Shown here one piece after another: positions 12,421 through 25,109 of a DNA stretch of 64,000 bases; positions within the stretch are counted from its first letter, which is position 1; every line of letters starts with the position of its first letter. This DNA is from Schistosoma mansoni (Eukaryota > Platyhelminthes > Trematoda > Strigeidida > Schistosomatidae): NCBI RefSeq assembly GCF_000237925.1, contig NC_031495.1, positions 32,774,706 through 32,838,705 on the forward strand. The letters are read 5' to 3'. Under the pieces are notes generated by a model that was not told the origin of the DNA, did no database searches, and worked only from the letters and a program-made list of their open reading frames with translations. The position numbers and the translations under genes are program-made.

Positions 12421-15400
12421 ACTGGTGAGCCGTATTTGGAACACGCAATACAGCTGGTAACCCAATCCATCGAGCACAAGTCAAACTTGGCCAATTCTCC
12501 AAACCAGATCAATCCGGTGAGTCTATTTATCTATCCACATCTGTTGCATATATTCGTATTGATATTTTTCAATATATAATATTTTGGCAACTTAATATGG
12601 TAGATAACGATAAGAATAACATAAATATGATAGACTCCGAGATACAGGTTATCAGTTTTCGACCGGTTCCTTTCATCCCTCATGATCCAGAAGTCTGGTT
12701 CGCGGCACTGGAATCTCAATTTGAGATCCGCCGCATAACCAATCAAAGGCAGAAGTACGCCTACGCTTTGGAATCATTGCCCGGGGATCACCTAACCGCT
12801 GTCCGTGAGGTTGTCCTCAATCCGAACGTTCCAAACGTTTATGACCGTCTTAAGGATGCCATCCTTCGACATTTCCTCCCATCAAGAGAGGAACGATTGA
12901 GGACACTATTAGCACATCACCCTATGGGTGATGCTAAGCCGAGCCACCACCTCACGCGCCTGCAATCCCTTGCAGGAAACATGACAGCTGACTCTGAGAT
13001 AGTCAAAGAGTTGTGGCTCGAAGCCTTACCAGTCAGTATCCAGCCAACCCTTACGGCTCTGCTCGAGGACACCCCGCTCAACAAGGTGGCCCTCATAGCA
13101 GAAAGATTCTAGCACGAGTTAACACCAGAGACGACTATTTGGTTGCTAGTACTTCCCGTTCTAACGTTGATCTCGATGCTAGACGACCTCCGGCTCATGG
13201 GGATAGGGACAGATGTATCCATACTCGTCTCAGTTTCCGAGACCGCGCAAATGTGCCAGCCCCCTACGCCCCCCGACCCAGGTCACAATCTCGTAAGGCC
13301 GTAACGACTCGCCCCAAGCGGGCACCTTCCAAGCCACGCCAGAAGGCGGTTTCGGAAGCGAGTCCAGGTTGGTGCTGGTTTCACCGTGCTTTCGGAGTCG
13401 GTGCCCGTCATTGTCGAGCTCCCTGCTCATACAAGGCGGGAAACTCCTCAGCCGGCGAGTAAATGCGGCCGTACTTGCCGGCACTTCACCTCAGGTTGGC
13501 CGTTTATTTTACGTGCACGATTATCGCACCAACGCTAGGTACCTTGTGGATACGGGTGCCCAAGTTTCTGTCGTACCTATCGGTAACAGTAAGTCTCAAG
13601 CCACTATGCTTCGACTACGCGCTGCGAATGGCTCAGTCATTCCCACCTATGGTACACGACAACTTACGGTCAACCTGAGCAACCGACGACAGTATCTGTG
13701 GACGTTCATCATTGCCGATGTTCCCACAGCTATACTCGGTATCGATTTCCTACAGCACTATGAATTGCTAGTCGATTCACGTAGGCTGCAGCTAATTGAT
13801 ACTTCGTCGAACAGCAACTTTATGGGCTCTAAAGCCCACACAAACGCGTACCGAATCACAGGTGTATTTCATTCGCGTGACGATTTATTCCACGTTTTAT
13901 TTCAGAAATTCCCCAAATTAACTAAACCTCTCGAGGAGACTCCATCGGTGACCAATCGTGTGGTACACCACATAGTCACCCGCAGACCACCAGTCACGGC
14001 AAGACCTCGCCGACTGGCACCGGACAAATTAGCTTTCGCTAAACGTGAGTTTGACAATTTACTAGCTACTGGTATTATTCGTCCTTCTCACAGTCCTTGG
14101 GCCTCACCTCTCCACATGGTTCGAAAAAAGGATGGGGTTAGTTGGAGACCATGCGGAGACTACCGAGCGTTAAACACAGCTACACGTTTCGATAGCTATC
14201 CCATTTCCACATACATGACATCACGGCATCACTCAAGGGCACGACAATTTTTTCCAAGATCGATCTGGTACGAGCATATCACCAGATCCCAGTCGCTCTT
14301 GAAGATATAGAGAAAACTGCCATCACGACTCCTTTCGGTTTATTTGAGTTCCTACGAATGCCATTTGGATTACGGAATGCTGCTCAAACTTTCCAAAGGT
14401 TTATCGATAGCATTGTACGAGACCTAGATTTTGTTCACGTCTATATTGATGACCTGCTAATCGCATCATCAAACGTAGATGAACATTATCAACACCTGAC
14501 GCTACTATTCCAGCGCCTTTCGGATAATGGAATAATAGTCAACCCCGACAAGTGTGAACTCGGGAAGAAGGAAATAAAATTCTTAGGTCATGTTATTAAG
14601 CATGAGGGTATTCTACCTTGTGAGGATAAAGCACGTACTATAATGGAGTACACTGTACCGTCCACACTCAAGGAACTGAAGGCATTTCTCGGTTTGATCA
14701 ACTTCTACTGACGCTTCATTTCGCACGCGGCAGAACAGTTACGACCGTTAACCGATTTACTTCGCGGTAATCCACGCAAACTGGAATGGAACGACGCCGC
14801 ACGTACTGCATTTTCAGATATCAAAACGGCCCTAGCTCAAGCCACACTTCTCGTGCATCCTGACCCATCAGCCACGCTTAGTATAGCGGTTGATGCATCG
14901 GATTTCGCCATAGGAGCCGTTATGCAACAGAATATCTCCGGTAGTTGGCAGCCCCTCGAATTTTTCTCACGACGCCTCACTCCTACGGAGACGAGATATA
15001 GCGCTTTTGGTCGCGAACTGCTAGCAGCCTACTGCGCCATCAAACATTTCCGGCACGCTGTAGAAGGTCGTAAGTTCATCTTATTCACCGACCATAAGCC
15101 CTTAACGTATGCTCTGCATACCAAGTCTGACCGCTACTCACCACGAGAGTGCAGACATTTGGACTATATCTCCCAGTTCACGACAGACCTTCGTCACGTC
15201 AAAGGCGAGTCGAACTGTGTTGCTGATGCTTTATCACGTATCCAACTTAATGCAGTTACTTTGCCAATGCTTGACCTACCTGCTATAGCCGCCGCCCAAG
15301 CAAACGATACTTCATGCACGGAAGCACAACAGCCTACGTCCCTTCAGTGCCGGGAAGTACCCCTAGCTACTAGCTCAGGTACTATCCTATGCGATACTTC

Positions 15401-17277
15401 TACGGGCCTCCCTCGACCCATCGTACCCTCCGCTTATAGCCGTCTCGTCTTTGATGCCCTTCATGGTCTATCTCATCCTGGTATCGCAGCCACCCTACGC
15501 CTCATAGCTGCACGATACGTCTGGCCGTCAATGAATAAAGATGTCCGTATGTGGGTAAAGCAATGTTTACAATGTCAACGATCAAAAGTGCACAGGCACG
15601 TAGCTGCCCCTATTGGCACTTTCGCTACGCCTGATGCTCGCTTCGATCACGTTCACATAGACATTGTAGGACCATTACCACCATCGCACGGGTATGATCA
15701 CATACTCACATGCGTTGATCGTTTCACAAGATGGCCCGAAGCTATTCCCATCACGTCTATTACGGCGGAGACAGTCGCTCACCGCTTCGTAGAACGATGG
15801 ATAGCTATGTACGGTTGTCCCTCGACTGTCACGACTGACCGAGGACAACAATTTGAGTCAGCATTATTCTCCTCACTAACACGGCTGCTTGGTACGGAAC
15901 GCATACGCACTACCGCCTACCATCCAGCATCAAACGGTTTAGTTGAACGGTTTCATCGCCAACTTAAAAGTGCTCTTCGAGCACACGAAAACAACAATTG
16001 GTACGAAACCCTACCGCTCGTCCTCCTGGGAATCAGAACGAGTCTAAAGGCAGATATTCAATGTTCCGCCGCTGAACTTGTTTACGGCACGACATTGCGT
16101 CTGCCTGGGGAATTTTCCACACCACGGAGCAGCACTAAGTTCGGCGAATCAGACTACGTCCAACGACTGTCTGCATTCATGCGAACACTGACTCCGGTGT
16201 CAACTCGTATACAACATCGACAGGTCGCTCTCCCTCGAGAGTTATCTACCTGTTCACATGTTTTCATACGAGTAGATTCGGTACGCAAACCTCTACAACA
16301 GCCTTACGAAGGACCTTTTCACGTGATTTCCCGTCACGAAAAGACCTTCAAGGTTGATCGACGTGGCCGCGTCGAAACAGTCAGCATTGATCGTCTCAAG
16401 CCAGCACACGTCGATGACAGTGCTATACCTGATAAGCCGAGACCCAATGTTAGACCCATCAGAGCTTCTAGCGGGATTTCTACATCTACTTCGGATCCCA
16501 CGCTAGACACACCTGAGACCTCATTCTCACGTCCCAGTCAACAGCACGTGTCATCTGCCCCATCTACGGACGAGACTTCAGTCTCACGTCCAGACCTGCA
16601 GACCACACTGCCCTTGACTGCGGATGAGATTGCAGGCTCACGAGGTTCGAACGAGACTACCGTCTCACGTTCTGGTCGCCGAGTACGCTTACCCGTACGC
16701 TTTCTCGACTAACCTCATAACCAACTGCGGATACAGTATAGGAATCTACCCCTATACTACACGAAAGCTACACTTTTCTCTTTTTCTTTCATTTTTTTGT
16801 TTACCCCGAGCCTACGCCTCTGACCATCGCTGTTCCGGTATCGTCGACTTTAGTCAATCTTGGCGAAAGCTGGCCTGATCACCCACGCTATAGTCAACGC
16901 ACTCAGTCGATCTCTCTGACTCCAAATACGTATGATATACATTTGGTCCAGAACATGGTTATCCTGGTCGCATCTGGTTCCTTGGCTCAATCTGGTTTCG
17001 TCCTACGTCTGCAGCGTTTCTGGTCCGGACCTCTACGAACGCAACCTTCAGATTCTGGATACAAACCACTCTGGTGTAGCATGCTAATCCAAACAATCAA
17101 CACAGTACGTTCCTTCTGGTACCGTTCTACGTCAAAGACTTTTGGTGGCAACTCGAGGATCAACGATCACTTCCTGTTCTGCCAACGCCTTCGTCCTACA
17201 ATTGCACGTTTCGCGATCAGTCCCACGAACGAAACCGCTACGTATCGAAAGTGTAAACCCTTTCTAGCGGGGGCTCC

Positions 17278-17634
17278 TGTAGTGACCGGCCAGTCTCGAT
17301 AAGAACACGATTGGAATAACGGAAACAATTATTATTATTGTAACCAAATGTACCAGAGATTGTTTTACTGTATTTGTTTAACTGTATCAGTTTCACTTCT
17401 TGTTCCGCTATCCGCCTTGTTTGGTTCGAGCTTGCTCACGCACTGCTTATTCGCTTGTACTCTTTGGCACGTCTCGGTATTATTTCGATACCACGAGATC
17501 GCCAATAAATATAACAGATTTGGACTAGTAAAGCCTTCTGATTTACGGGCTATCAAGGGAACCAAGTCGTTTTTGGACGCGTAATCGAATAGTAGTGGTG
17601 ATCATAGTCCGTCCACGACTCGACATCCACTACA
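17278..17634 (+). repeat. 3' LTR of the gypsy element
   Basis: This 357-bp repeat has the same termini and length as the 5' LTR, with about two base differences. It is preceded by a short G-rich tract around 17268-17273, a likely polypurine tract, and followed by the duplicated GTCT. Confidence 0.95.
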
Positions 17635-18073
17635 GTCTCATTAAAATCTCCGTACTCATTTTTACTGATATATTTACGTAATCACGCTCTTTGTGTTATA
17701 CAGTCTTCAAAGCAGACATAGTATTTTAATACGTTGAATGGGGTAATCCATGTTAGATGCTGACCGCGATGTGTGACTTCGAAGTTAGCCTGTTCCTTAC
17801 ACCGTTCCCACCTAACTCGAGTAGTCCTCCAATCATTCAACATAGATCATCAACGTTGATGGTCTACAAAACAAATGGCGTATGAAGCTATTGTTGGTCA
17901 CTGGCTACCGTGAGGCTGTATCTCCTAACGTTACTCCATCGCTTTACGGATTAGACCTTTAGGTCAAAGACTCGGGATGTAACCTCTTAAGAAAATCACC
18001 CGCCTCGGTTTGGGCGCCTGAGCAGTATTCCAGCTCTCACACCAACCAAATGATTAAGGGTACCACCAGTATT

Positions 18074-18385
18074 GTAGTTTGACAACTCTTTACCAGCAAC
18101 ACCTATAATCTAATCGTACCCACCCAGTTAAAATAAGAAATCAGAAGCGAAGAGGTTGGGAGATGTATTTGATGCGTTATCAATATATCGAGAAGCGATT
18201 GATCTAATCTGGCTAGTGATCGTAGGAGATGTTTACAACACTGTGCTGTAACGTGATCTGGTGCAGATGCATGACCGAACGCCTTCAGCTAAACAAGTCT
18301 ACTAAAACTAATGTGGTCAGCATCCAATGTAAAACACTTAAAGAGCTATTGATTTTGGAGAATTATTTACAGCTACATGATGAAA
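18074..18385 (+). repeat. SINE-like dispersed repeat, copy 1
   Basis: About 310 bp here match the reverse complement of 23465-23758. Shared blocks include TTATCAATATATCGAGAAGCG, CTAATCTGGCTAGTGA, GTGATCTGGT and GTGGTCAGCATCCAATGT. TGGCTAGTG resembles a Pol III A box. The matching B-box position is mutated in this copy but reads GGTTCGAAAC in the other. The repeat interrupts the LINE copy around it. Its ends are approximate. Confidence 0.55.
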
Positions 18386-20220
18386 CTACTGAAAAATTAT
18401 TCTTTCTTCAACTCGCATTCAGACAAATCCTACCTACAATCATTTGATAGTATTAGTTTTTTATATTACGTCACTTATGTATCCCCCTTGGTTCTCATTT
18501 TTCGTATCTTGTTTATCAACTTATAAAGCAGCTCGCCTGTGGTGGAAGCACTGTACTATCTAAACGATCTCGAGTCATTGACTGGTCGAAAGTTGAACGC
18601 TAGCAGAGAATACGAATACTGAAAGTCTTTCTGAAATCATGTATATTATCCACACTGGCTTCCTTCAACGTTCGCACGTTAGTGCAGATTGGATAAAAGA
18701 TAAGTTTTGTTATGTCGCAGCATCATAAAGTTAGTCTGTAGTTGTTCCTATTATTAAAAAAGGTTCACGTCGTTTCTGTAAAAATTATTGGAGAATAAGT
18801 CTACTTCCGATTGTGGCCAAATAATCGGCTCTCATCACACTTCGTAGACTGTTCAAGACCCGAGAACGATTGACTCTCGAGGAGTAGGCTAGTATTCGTT
18901 CTGGTTGAGGGCGTATTGATCACACTTCACCCTCTGTCAAATGTTACAACACCGTCATACTTATTACAGACCAACAATCTTAGTGTTTCGTGACATCGGG
19001 GTTACTTTTGATTCGTTGGACAGGACTGTTCTCTGGGATTGTCTATTGGAGAAGGGTGTGCCTGATAAGTTTATTGACATCTTAAAAGCCCTATATACAA
19101 ACACCTCAGACAGAGTGAGGGGATACATACCTCTCTCCATTGTTCCATACAGGCAGTTGGGTTAGCCAGGGTTGCCCAATCTCACCAGTCCTCTTCGACT
19201 TTGTTATCGATGACGTTCTGGAAACAGCTCTGATGAATGTAGGTAAGGGTGGTGTGGATCTGTTTCCTGGAGAAAAACTTCTCGACCCTGAATATGCGGA
19301 TGATATTGTCTTACTGTGCGACGGTGCCCAAGCCATGCAATCCGCACTTAATCAGTTGACAATTAGTGTTCGTAGGTATGGTATATGCTTTGCACCTTCC
19401 AAATGCAAAGTATTTTTACGAAACTGGCAGGACCCTGACCCTGCACTCACCCTGGGTAGTGAGCAGATAGAAGTAGTCGAGAGGTTCGTGTATCTGGGTA
19501 ACTGCGTAGGTGCTGAGATCAATTCAATATAGTGAAAGCCAGGGCGGTTTACGCCAATCTGGACTATCTTTGGTGCCTTCATGCTGTTAGCCTGGCTGTA
19601 AAAGGTCCTATCTACAACACGTCAGTAAAAGCAGTTTGGCTCTATGTCTGTGAGACCTGGCCTCTTCGAGTTGAGGGTGCTAGACGACTTTCTGTGTTTG
19701 ATCATCGTTGTCTCCGAAGGATTGCTGATATCCAGTGGCAACACCATGTTAGTAATGCAGAAGTTTATGAGTGTTGTCCTAGAGAATTCTGAGTCATGCA
19801 TTATTTGCCGATGCTGGGACTGGTTGGAAAAGCGGAAAGGTGATCAGTGTATGACATGGTGTCGTCGTATGAGGGAAAGCCGCAAAGGGCTGGGATCCGA
19901 GAGATGGTGCAACACAGTGGCTAGAGATGTTGTCAGATGTGGCTCAGAATAGAAGCCAGTGTTGATCCTGATTTAGCTTCATTTTACTTTCTTCACAAAA
20001 AGTGGACATAACTTCTATAACTGGAAGAATCCTTTCTAGTTGTACCTTCGCTAACCGGATTGCCTCTCCCATTATTATTATTTCACACCCATACAGTAAT
20101 TTCTGTTTGTTATTGTTCTCCTCTTTCTTATAAACACTTCACATTCTCATTGTTATTGTATGGTGCATAAGTATCTGGTGCCTTGTACTAATATTTGTTT
20201 GTTCAAATAAATATATGGAA

Positions 20221-22350
20221 CATATATTGAAACTGAACCCGGGCAGGTGTTTCAAAATTTGCTCAAGGATGTTTTGGAACAATGCATTATTTAGGGGTCA
20301 TCTCTAGTTATCTTGTATTCCAAGGAGTCATCATCCAGTGGTTAAAGTAGGTCTTCGGCAGACTCGAATTTGAGCCAAAGTTCTGATTTGTTGTCTAGTT
20401 TTTGGATACACTCCATTGGGATTAACAAGGAGACATTATATTTTCATGTGCTAAACGTGGATGAATAAGCAATTACAAAATCAATTGGAAATTTTTGTTG
20501 CCACACTGACAGAAAAGACTCTTCAAAGCATTCAGTTCGAGGTATACTCATGTAGTAGACGTTGAGTCATGGCTGACTGTGACCACCACCACAGGAAAAC
20601 TAATTGTCAGTTGCTAGGTTATACCCATCCGAAGGCCAAATATCATAAGACAGTTGGAGGTTGTATTAAGATGTATTTGTTGACGATGTCGTGGTATGGA
20701 AACAATACTGAGATCGTGCCGAAATCCACCAGTGAGACTACTGAGCATAGGCACGGTAAAAAAATCAGATCCTTTAAAGCCGTCTGCCGCTTCGTTTCAA
20801 CGACCTTGTACGGCCTGACAAGAGGCGGTCATTCCATATTTCAATTTCTGAGGGTTTGTTAGGTGTCCTTTGGGTTGCACGAATATAAGGTTTTCTCATA
20901 TATAGCAAATCATTACGAAGATGATTGCTTTAGCTGTCTCTGTCTTGTAAAGCACACAATGAACCGCTTGTTGCCTCGCAACTTCCCAATCTCATTTTGG
21001 AAAACGTTTTGTACGGTCTGAATAAGTCTTGAGGATAATTTTGGTCGAGGGCGTCCTGTTTTGTATTTCTGAATGCAAAAATAATTGAGAGCAGGTGTGA
21101 CCTGGATCGTGGATCAATTGTGGCATGCCGGTGTACTTGCCGCCATATGATACTGGCATACATAAGAAGACGACCATTTACACATAAGCTCGATCAATCG
21201 CGAAATATAAACTGTATATTTCATCATATTCCTAGACTTTACAGTCGATGGAAGATAGATAGCACTCACACCTTCCATAATAACAACAATTTCATTCCAC
21301 AGACTAAGCAAACAGCATGTACAGATTCAACGATGCCAATTTTACCTAAGAATAATCGATAAGTAGGTAAGACTGTAGCTTCGCTAACGCTTGTATTTGT
21401 GCAGTATTCTTTACGATAGAAAATGCGGATTAGAATACGACAAAGTGTGGGGACGTGGCAGGAGCTATTTACTATAAAAAGTTCTATGTAGTAGTGTTTT
21501 TAACTTAACTATATAACCAACTTGTAAACTGGTTTTTCCGCATCAAATGTTTCTGTTTCTGATCAGTAGTAACGATACATCAGTAAACTTTTGCCCGATT
21601 TTTTTCGTTTTCTTCGTAGTTTCATAGGGAGATATACCGATAATCATAATGGGTAACTGTTTGTGAAAATTAAAAAATCTACAAAGTGTTTCATTTGTAA
21701 GTACCCGTTTCGTTACGAAAACTTGTAGTGCCGCATCAGTTTAGACATCTCGCTAGCACGTTGTGTTGTATGTATTAGTTTCTTCACTGTGAAAGTATAT
21801 CCGGACGAATACTGGTTTTCGCACTGTTTCCTAACCACATGGTCTTTGAAGCCGAGCATATAATGACTGAAAAGATGTATATTCAACATGTGACACCTGG
21901 AGAAGGTGGGCAGTAGCAGACGTGGAGACATTCAACCGGACGGCATGGCTCAGCCTTGCAGACGTACTCATTATGTGTAACTTATTATTATTAAAATGAA
22001 ATATATTATTCTATCCCTAGCGCAAATGTGTTCTTCAGAAGTACTAAGTATCATTGTTAATTGTCACGATACGATGAGTCAGTGTATAGAATGATACGAC
22101 TTCCACGTAAGATCTTACAGAATAGGCAATCACGCGACAAATCTAACGTTTTCAGATTATGTCTTTTATCAGAGTACCTTCAGTACCAAACCAGGCAGAA
22201 TTATACATACTAACAAGACTTATAATGCAAAAATACCGTACACTTGTTATATTAATATCTAGATAATTCACTAGATGAATAAACGTGGCAGTAGTCAGTA
22301 TAAAAACACAGTTATCGTCAACTTGTAAATTGTTTCTGCACATTATCTTT
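20221..22350. other. Intergenic stretch with old, unassigned repeat debris
   Basis: I found no supported gene. A block around 20660-20860 weakly resembles the reverse complement of the gypsy LTR middle (a GTATTGTTTCC...CCACGAC pattern), but too weakly to call. The remainder is AT-rich with short chance reading frames. Confidence 0.4.
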
Positions 22351-22359
22351 CATATTCAG

Positions 22360-22587
22360 AAATTCGCTAAGTTGTTCACCGGCATGGACTTGATTATTAG
22401 AGAGGTTTGGGCCTTTCAATTAGTTGACAGAATCCGTAGATTGCATATCAGAAAACGTATGAGGACCTTCTCAGATTCATGCAATTCTGAAAGCAACAAA
22501 TCAATCGCGAAGCAAACTATCAAACTTCGTTATCAGTATCAAATCCAAAACATAAATAAAATAGCAGCAAACAGGGTGTACCTATAA
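22360..22587 (+). CDS. Possible orphan terminal exon, unknown product
   Basis: I do not recognise this. A pyrimidine-rich stretch ending TTCAG at 22359 is followed by 75 open codons and a TAA at 22587. The peptide is basic and rich in Arg, Lys and Gln, with a REVWAFQLVDRIRRLHIRKR stretch. The acceptor and composition make a terminal exon conceivable, but no partner exon was found and chance is quite possible. Confidence 0.2.
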   Translation, partial: KFAKLFTGMDLIIREVWAFQLVDRIRRLHIRKRMRTFSDSCNSESNKSIAKQTIKLRYQYQIQNINKIAANRVYL

Positions 22588-23464
22588 GTGTCTTACTTGT
22601 AAACAGTACCCTTCATTTTCTAACCCTACTAGAATTTTATCTAGTTATTTGGTGTTAGCAAACAAACTGCAGGCACCTAATAAACCGATTCAAAAACTTC
22701 AAGTGGTGATATGAAATCTGAGAAAAATCCTATTACAACATTCATATTACTATTAGCAATTCACTGTTTACATACAATAATGACATCACTGGTAAGCAGT
22801 ATTTAGATATTACTCGTCAACAAGCACTAAAACTTTGTTTATGATTTGGCCAGTGATTTCGTATTCTGTTAACAGAAATTTATTTGTTAAATCTATAACA
22901 AACATATCATAAACTAGTATTAACCACGACATGTTTTAGTGACCATGCTCAGAACAAACACTCATTGCTTTACTTATGAAGAATATTTGGCTAATTTATG
23001 TGGCACTCACAGTTATGCTATACACAACTCCTGTAAATGTTCAGAAAGCGAGCAGAAAAGGCTATCAACGTCAATTGTTACTCATATAATTTTTCTCTCT
23101 CTGATACCATACACAATAACATATCAGTTCAGTCGAAAACGATGATACTTATGATAGATAGAAGTCTTTACGGTTGTATAGTACCAAGTTATACAATGTT
23201 CATTAATAGTCAAATGCTCAATTGCTTCAACCTAAATTTTATAAATAAATACCAACACCCATGTCCATCACTACCATAATTAGGTAGGTGAGTAAGGTGT
23301 AAATGATTGTAGAGCACATTTTCGCTTCAAAATCTGATGCTGGTCCCTTTTTGACTTGGTAAATGGTGAATTTCACTTGCCTGAGTTTGTATTGTTACAA
23401 ATAATCAAATTAGGCTTACTAACCATTCACCCAGGTTGTGAGCAACAAATACGTCAAGCTACCG

Positions 23465-23758
23465 TAGCTGTAAATAATTCCTCATTAAGTGTTCGACATT
23501 GGATGCTGACCACATTTGTTTAAGTGGACTTGTTTAACTGAAGGCTTTCGAACATGCATCCGTACCAGATCACGTTTCGAACCAGCGTGGGACACGGCTC
23601 CTACGTTCACTAGCCAGATTAGAGCAAACGCTTCTCGATATATTGATAACGTATCAATTATATCTTTCCTATCTCAGCGCATCTGACTTCTGATTTCGAT
23701 TGGTTGGGAAAGCTTCGAATAAAGGTGTCACTGGTTGCTAGTTGTCAAACTAGAAAAC
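23465..23758 (-). repeat. SINE-like dispersed repeat, copy 2
   Basis: This is the inverted partner of 18074-18385. On the minus strand it keeps TCTGGCTAGTGAACG (A-box-like) and, about 30 nt later, GGTTCGAAAC (a good B box). That spacing fits a tRNA-derived Pol III promoter. It abuts the LTR-like fossil at 23760-24098. Confidence 0.55.
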
Positions 23759-23759
23759 T

Positions 23760-25070
23760 AGTCGTATCTTCACTACTAAGAGACTGTAATAAACGCTATA
23801 TAACAAGCACAAAGATTACAAAAATTGACGTGTGGTGGAAAAATGCTGTTGATAGCTGATAAATAACGACTTTCAAAATCCTTGACAACATGTAACATGT
23901 GAGTGGGAACCAGTGTCCCGACTTCTTGGCCGTGCCCTGAGCGTACGAGGGTTCGTGCAAGGTCACAAAACAACGGGAAATCGTCTTTTCCGTACATTTA
24001 AACAAACAGGTACGGTAAAACAATCACTGGTACAATTGGTTGCAGTAATTTTTTTCGTCGTACTAATCGTGTTCTCTTCATAAAAGTGGGTCACTACACT
24101 CTAAAGACAATTTCGCATAGTTAGTATATTATTTTACATTACAGAACACAAATACATCCAAATGGACTCAGTAAGTAAGTAGCTCTGAACTGTGAGGTGC
24201 TTACTATGTAATCGTTACCTTTGTGTCCTGCTATTTCAGCACCAGTTTTCTTGGAAGATCATGTTCTTATTTTTTACGTGTCTTTCGTTACTTGCCTACA
24301 GCACCAGGGAGAGGAAGTTGGGTCTGTTTAAGACCCTCGTTACCTTGCAGGGTAGGGGCTTTGACGTTCCAGCTTTATTATTGATTATAGTCCTATGAGG
24401 AACACCCTGGGTTGTCATAACTATATTGTTTATTACTAATAACTGTGGGTGTGTAATTGCTTTGACGAACACTTGTGGCTCGTGATTACTGATGATAAAG
24501 TTGGTTCCATGGGTTCACCTTGTCTTGTAAACCGACGAATAGGTTGTAGAGGTGTATTCCATCTCTGTGTCAGCTAAACTAATGCTTTGAAAAACCACTC
24601 ATAGCAATAAATTGAGGTTGTACTTATATGTTCACTTGATCGTGTTCTCTCTCATGAGGCATAGGAAATCAACCAAGACGTTCCAATCACCGTTTTCTTT
24701 TTGCTCCCTGCCTTCGGTTCCTAGCCATGTTCTTCGGAAAAGAACACTATACTCTCACTGTATGTCTAAGGAAATTGGAGTGATTTCTTTCTAAATTTGC
24801 AGATATCAGGGTTAGTCTTTCGTTCGTCACTGCTCGGCTGTTGCTCGAGATCTCACGCGTGCTTTTTATCAATATGTCATCGACATACGCCCAAATAAAT
24901 GGCAAGTCTCCAAATAATTGGTCTATAAATACAATTCACACACTCCCTTAGGTAAACATGGGACCACCACAAAGATGAGTGTCGTTGGCCTCGAAAAGAA
25001 TTAGACCAGACGAGAGACCATAATTATCATGGTTAACACAGTCCCATGCTTTTAGTCCTTTAAAGTCAGA
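23760..25070 (-). mobile_element. Gypsy-type LTR retrotransposon fossil, partial
   Basis: On the minus strand, an RT region (about 25.07-24.6 kb, with YVDDILI) is followed by an LTR-like block. That block starts at 24098 with TGTAGTGACC and later shares ACACGATT and TACCAG.GATTGTTTTAC with the LTRs of the 12-17.6 kb element. This order fits a 3' half plus 3' LTR. It is 5'-truncated, heavily decayed with many breaks, and clearly older than the intact relative. Its truncated edge lies about 40 bp from the acylphosphatase start codon. Confidence 0.65.
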
Positions 25071-25109
25071 AATGACCTTCGGCTACTGAATCTCCAAAGG
25101 CGAACACTG

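Larger units (their letters stand above)
12064..17634 (+). mobile_element. Ty3/gypsy-type LTR retrotransposon, young, nearly full length
   Basis: The element is 5571 bp with two 357-bp LTRs and a 4-bp flanking duplication (GTCT at 12060-12063 and 17635-17638). Parts in order: a gag-like region from about 12.6 kb; a protease with a DTGA active-site motif near 13.55 kb; reverse transcriptase at about 14.0-14.7 kb with YIDDLL; RNase H at about 14.85-15.25 kb; and integrase at about 15.4-16.5 kb with an HHCC-type zinc motif followed by a core and a C-terminal tail. Protease-RT-RNase H-integrase order marks it as Ty3/gypsy. The LTRs differ at about two sites, so it is recent. The coding region looks lightly broken, with about four interruptions. 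A TGG-led primer-site candidate follows the 5' LTR and a G-rich tract precedes the 3' LTR. It sits in a solo-LTR-like unit inside a LINE. Confidence 0.93.
11908..17868. repeat. Solo-LTR-like unit, split by the gypsy element
   Basis: The unit occupies 11908-12063 and 17635-17868, about 386 bp when joined. It starts TGTAGAGG and ends GGTCTACA, so its termini are inverted repeats of TGTAGA. It is flanked on both sides by AAAC (11904-11907 and 17869-17872). Related LINE copies have a single AAAC at that point, which confirms a 4-bp target duplication. It carries no coding sequence. I interpret it as a solo LTR of an unnamed family; a terminal-repeat DNA element is a less likely alternative. Confidence 0.7.
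11722..20220 (+). mobile_element. Decayed LINE (same family as 37335-41209), interrupted by nested insertions
   Basis: The 5' untranslated region starts at 11722 (AATGCCCTGGTACG...), breaks off at 11907 and resumes at 17869. LINE sequence is then interrupted near 18056-18470 by a SINE-like repeat. The coding part resumes around 18470 but has lost about 1.5 kb, covering the endonuclease and the start of the RT. Recognisable RT remnants lie at 18720-19950: VPIIKKGS, a mutated FRDIG..FDSLDR palm block, CPISPVLFD, PEYADDIVLLC, and the C-terminal ETWPLRVEGARRLSVFDHRC. Several stops and frameshifts make it non-functional. The 3' end near 20220 ends in AAATAAATA like the intact copy. Confidence 0.85.

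Noticed and set aside
20660-20860. Another copy of the gypsy LTR
   Set aside because: Only short stretches are similar and the termini are missing; similarity too weak to call.
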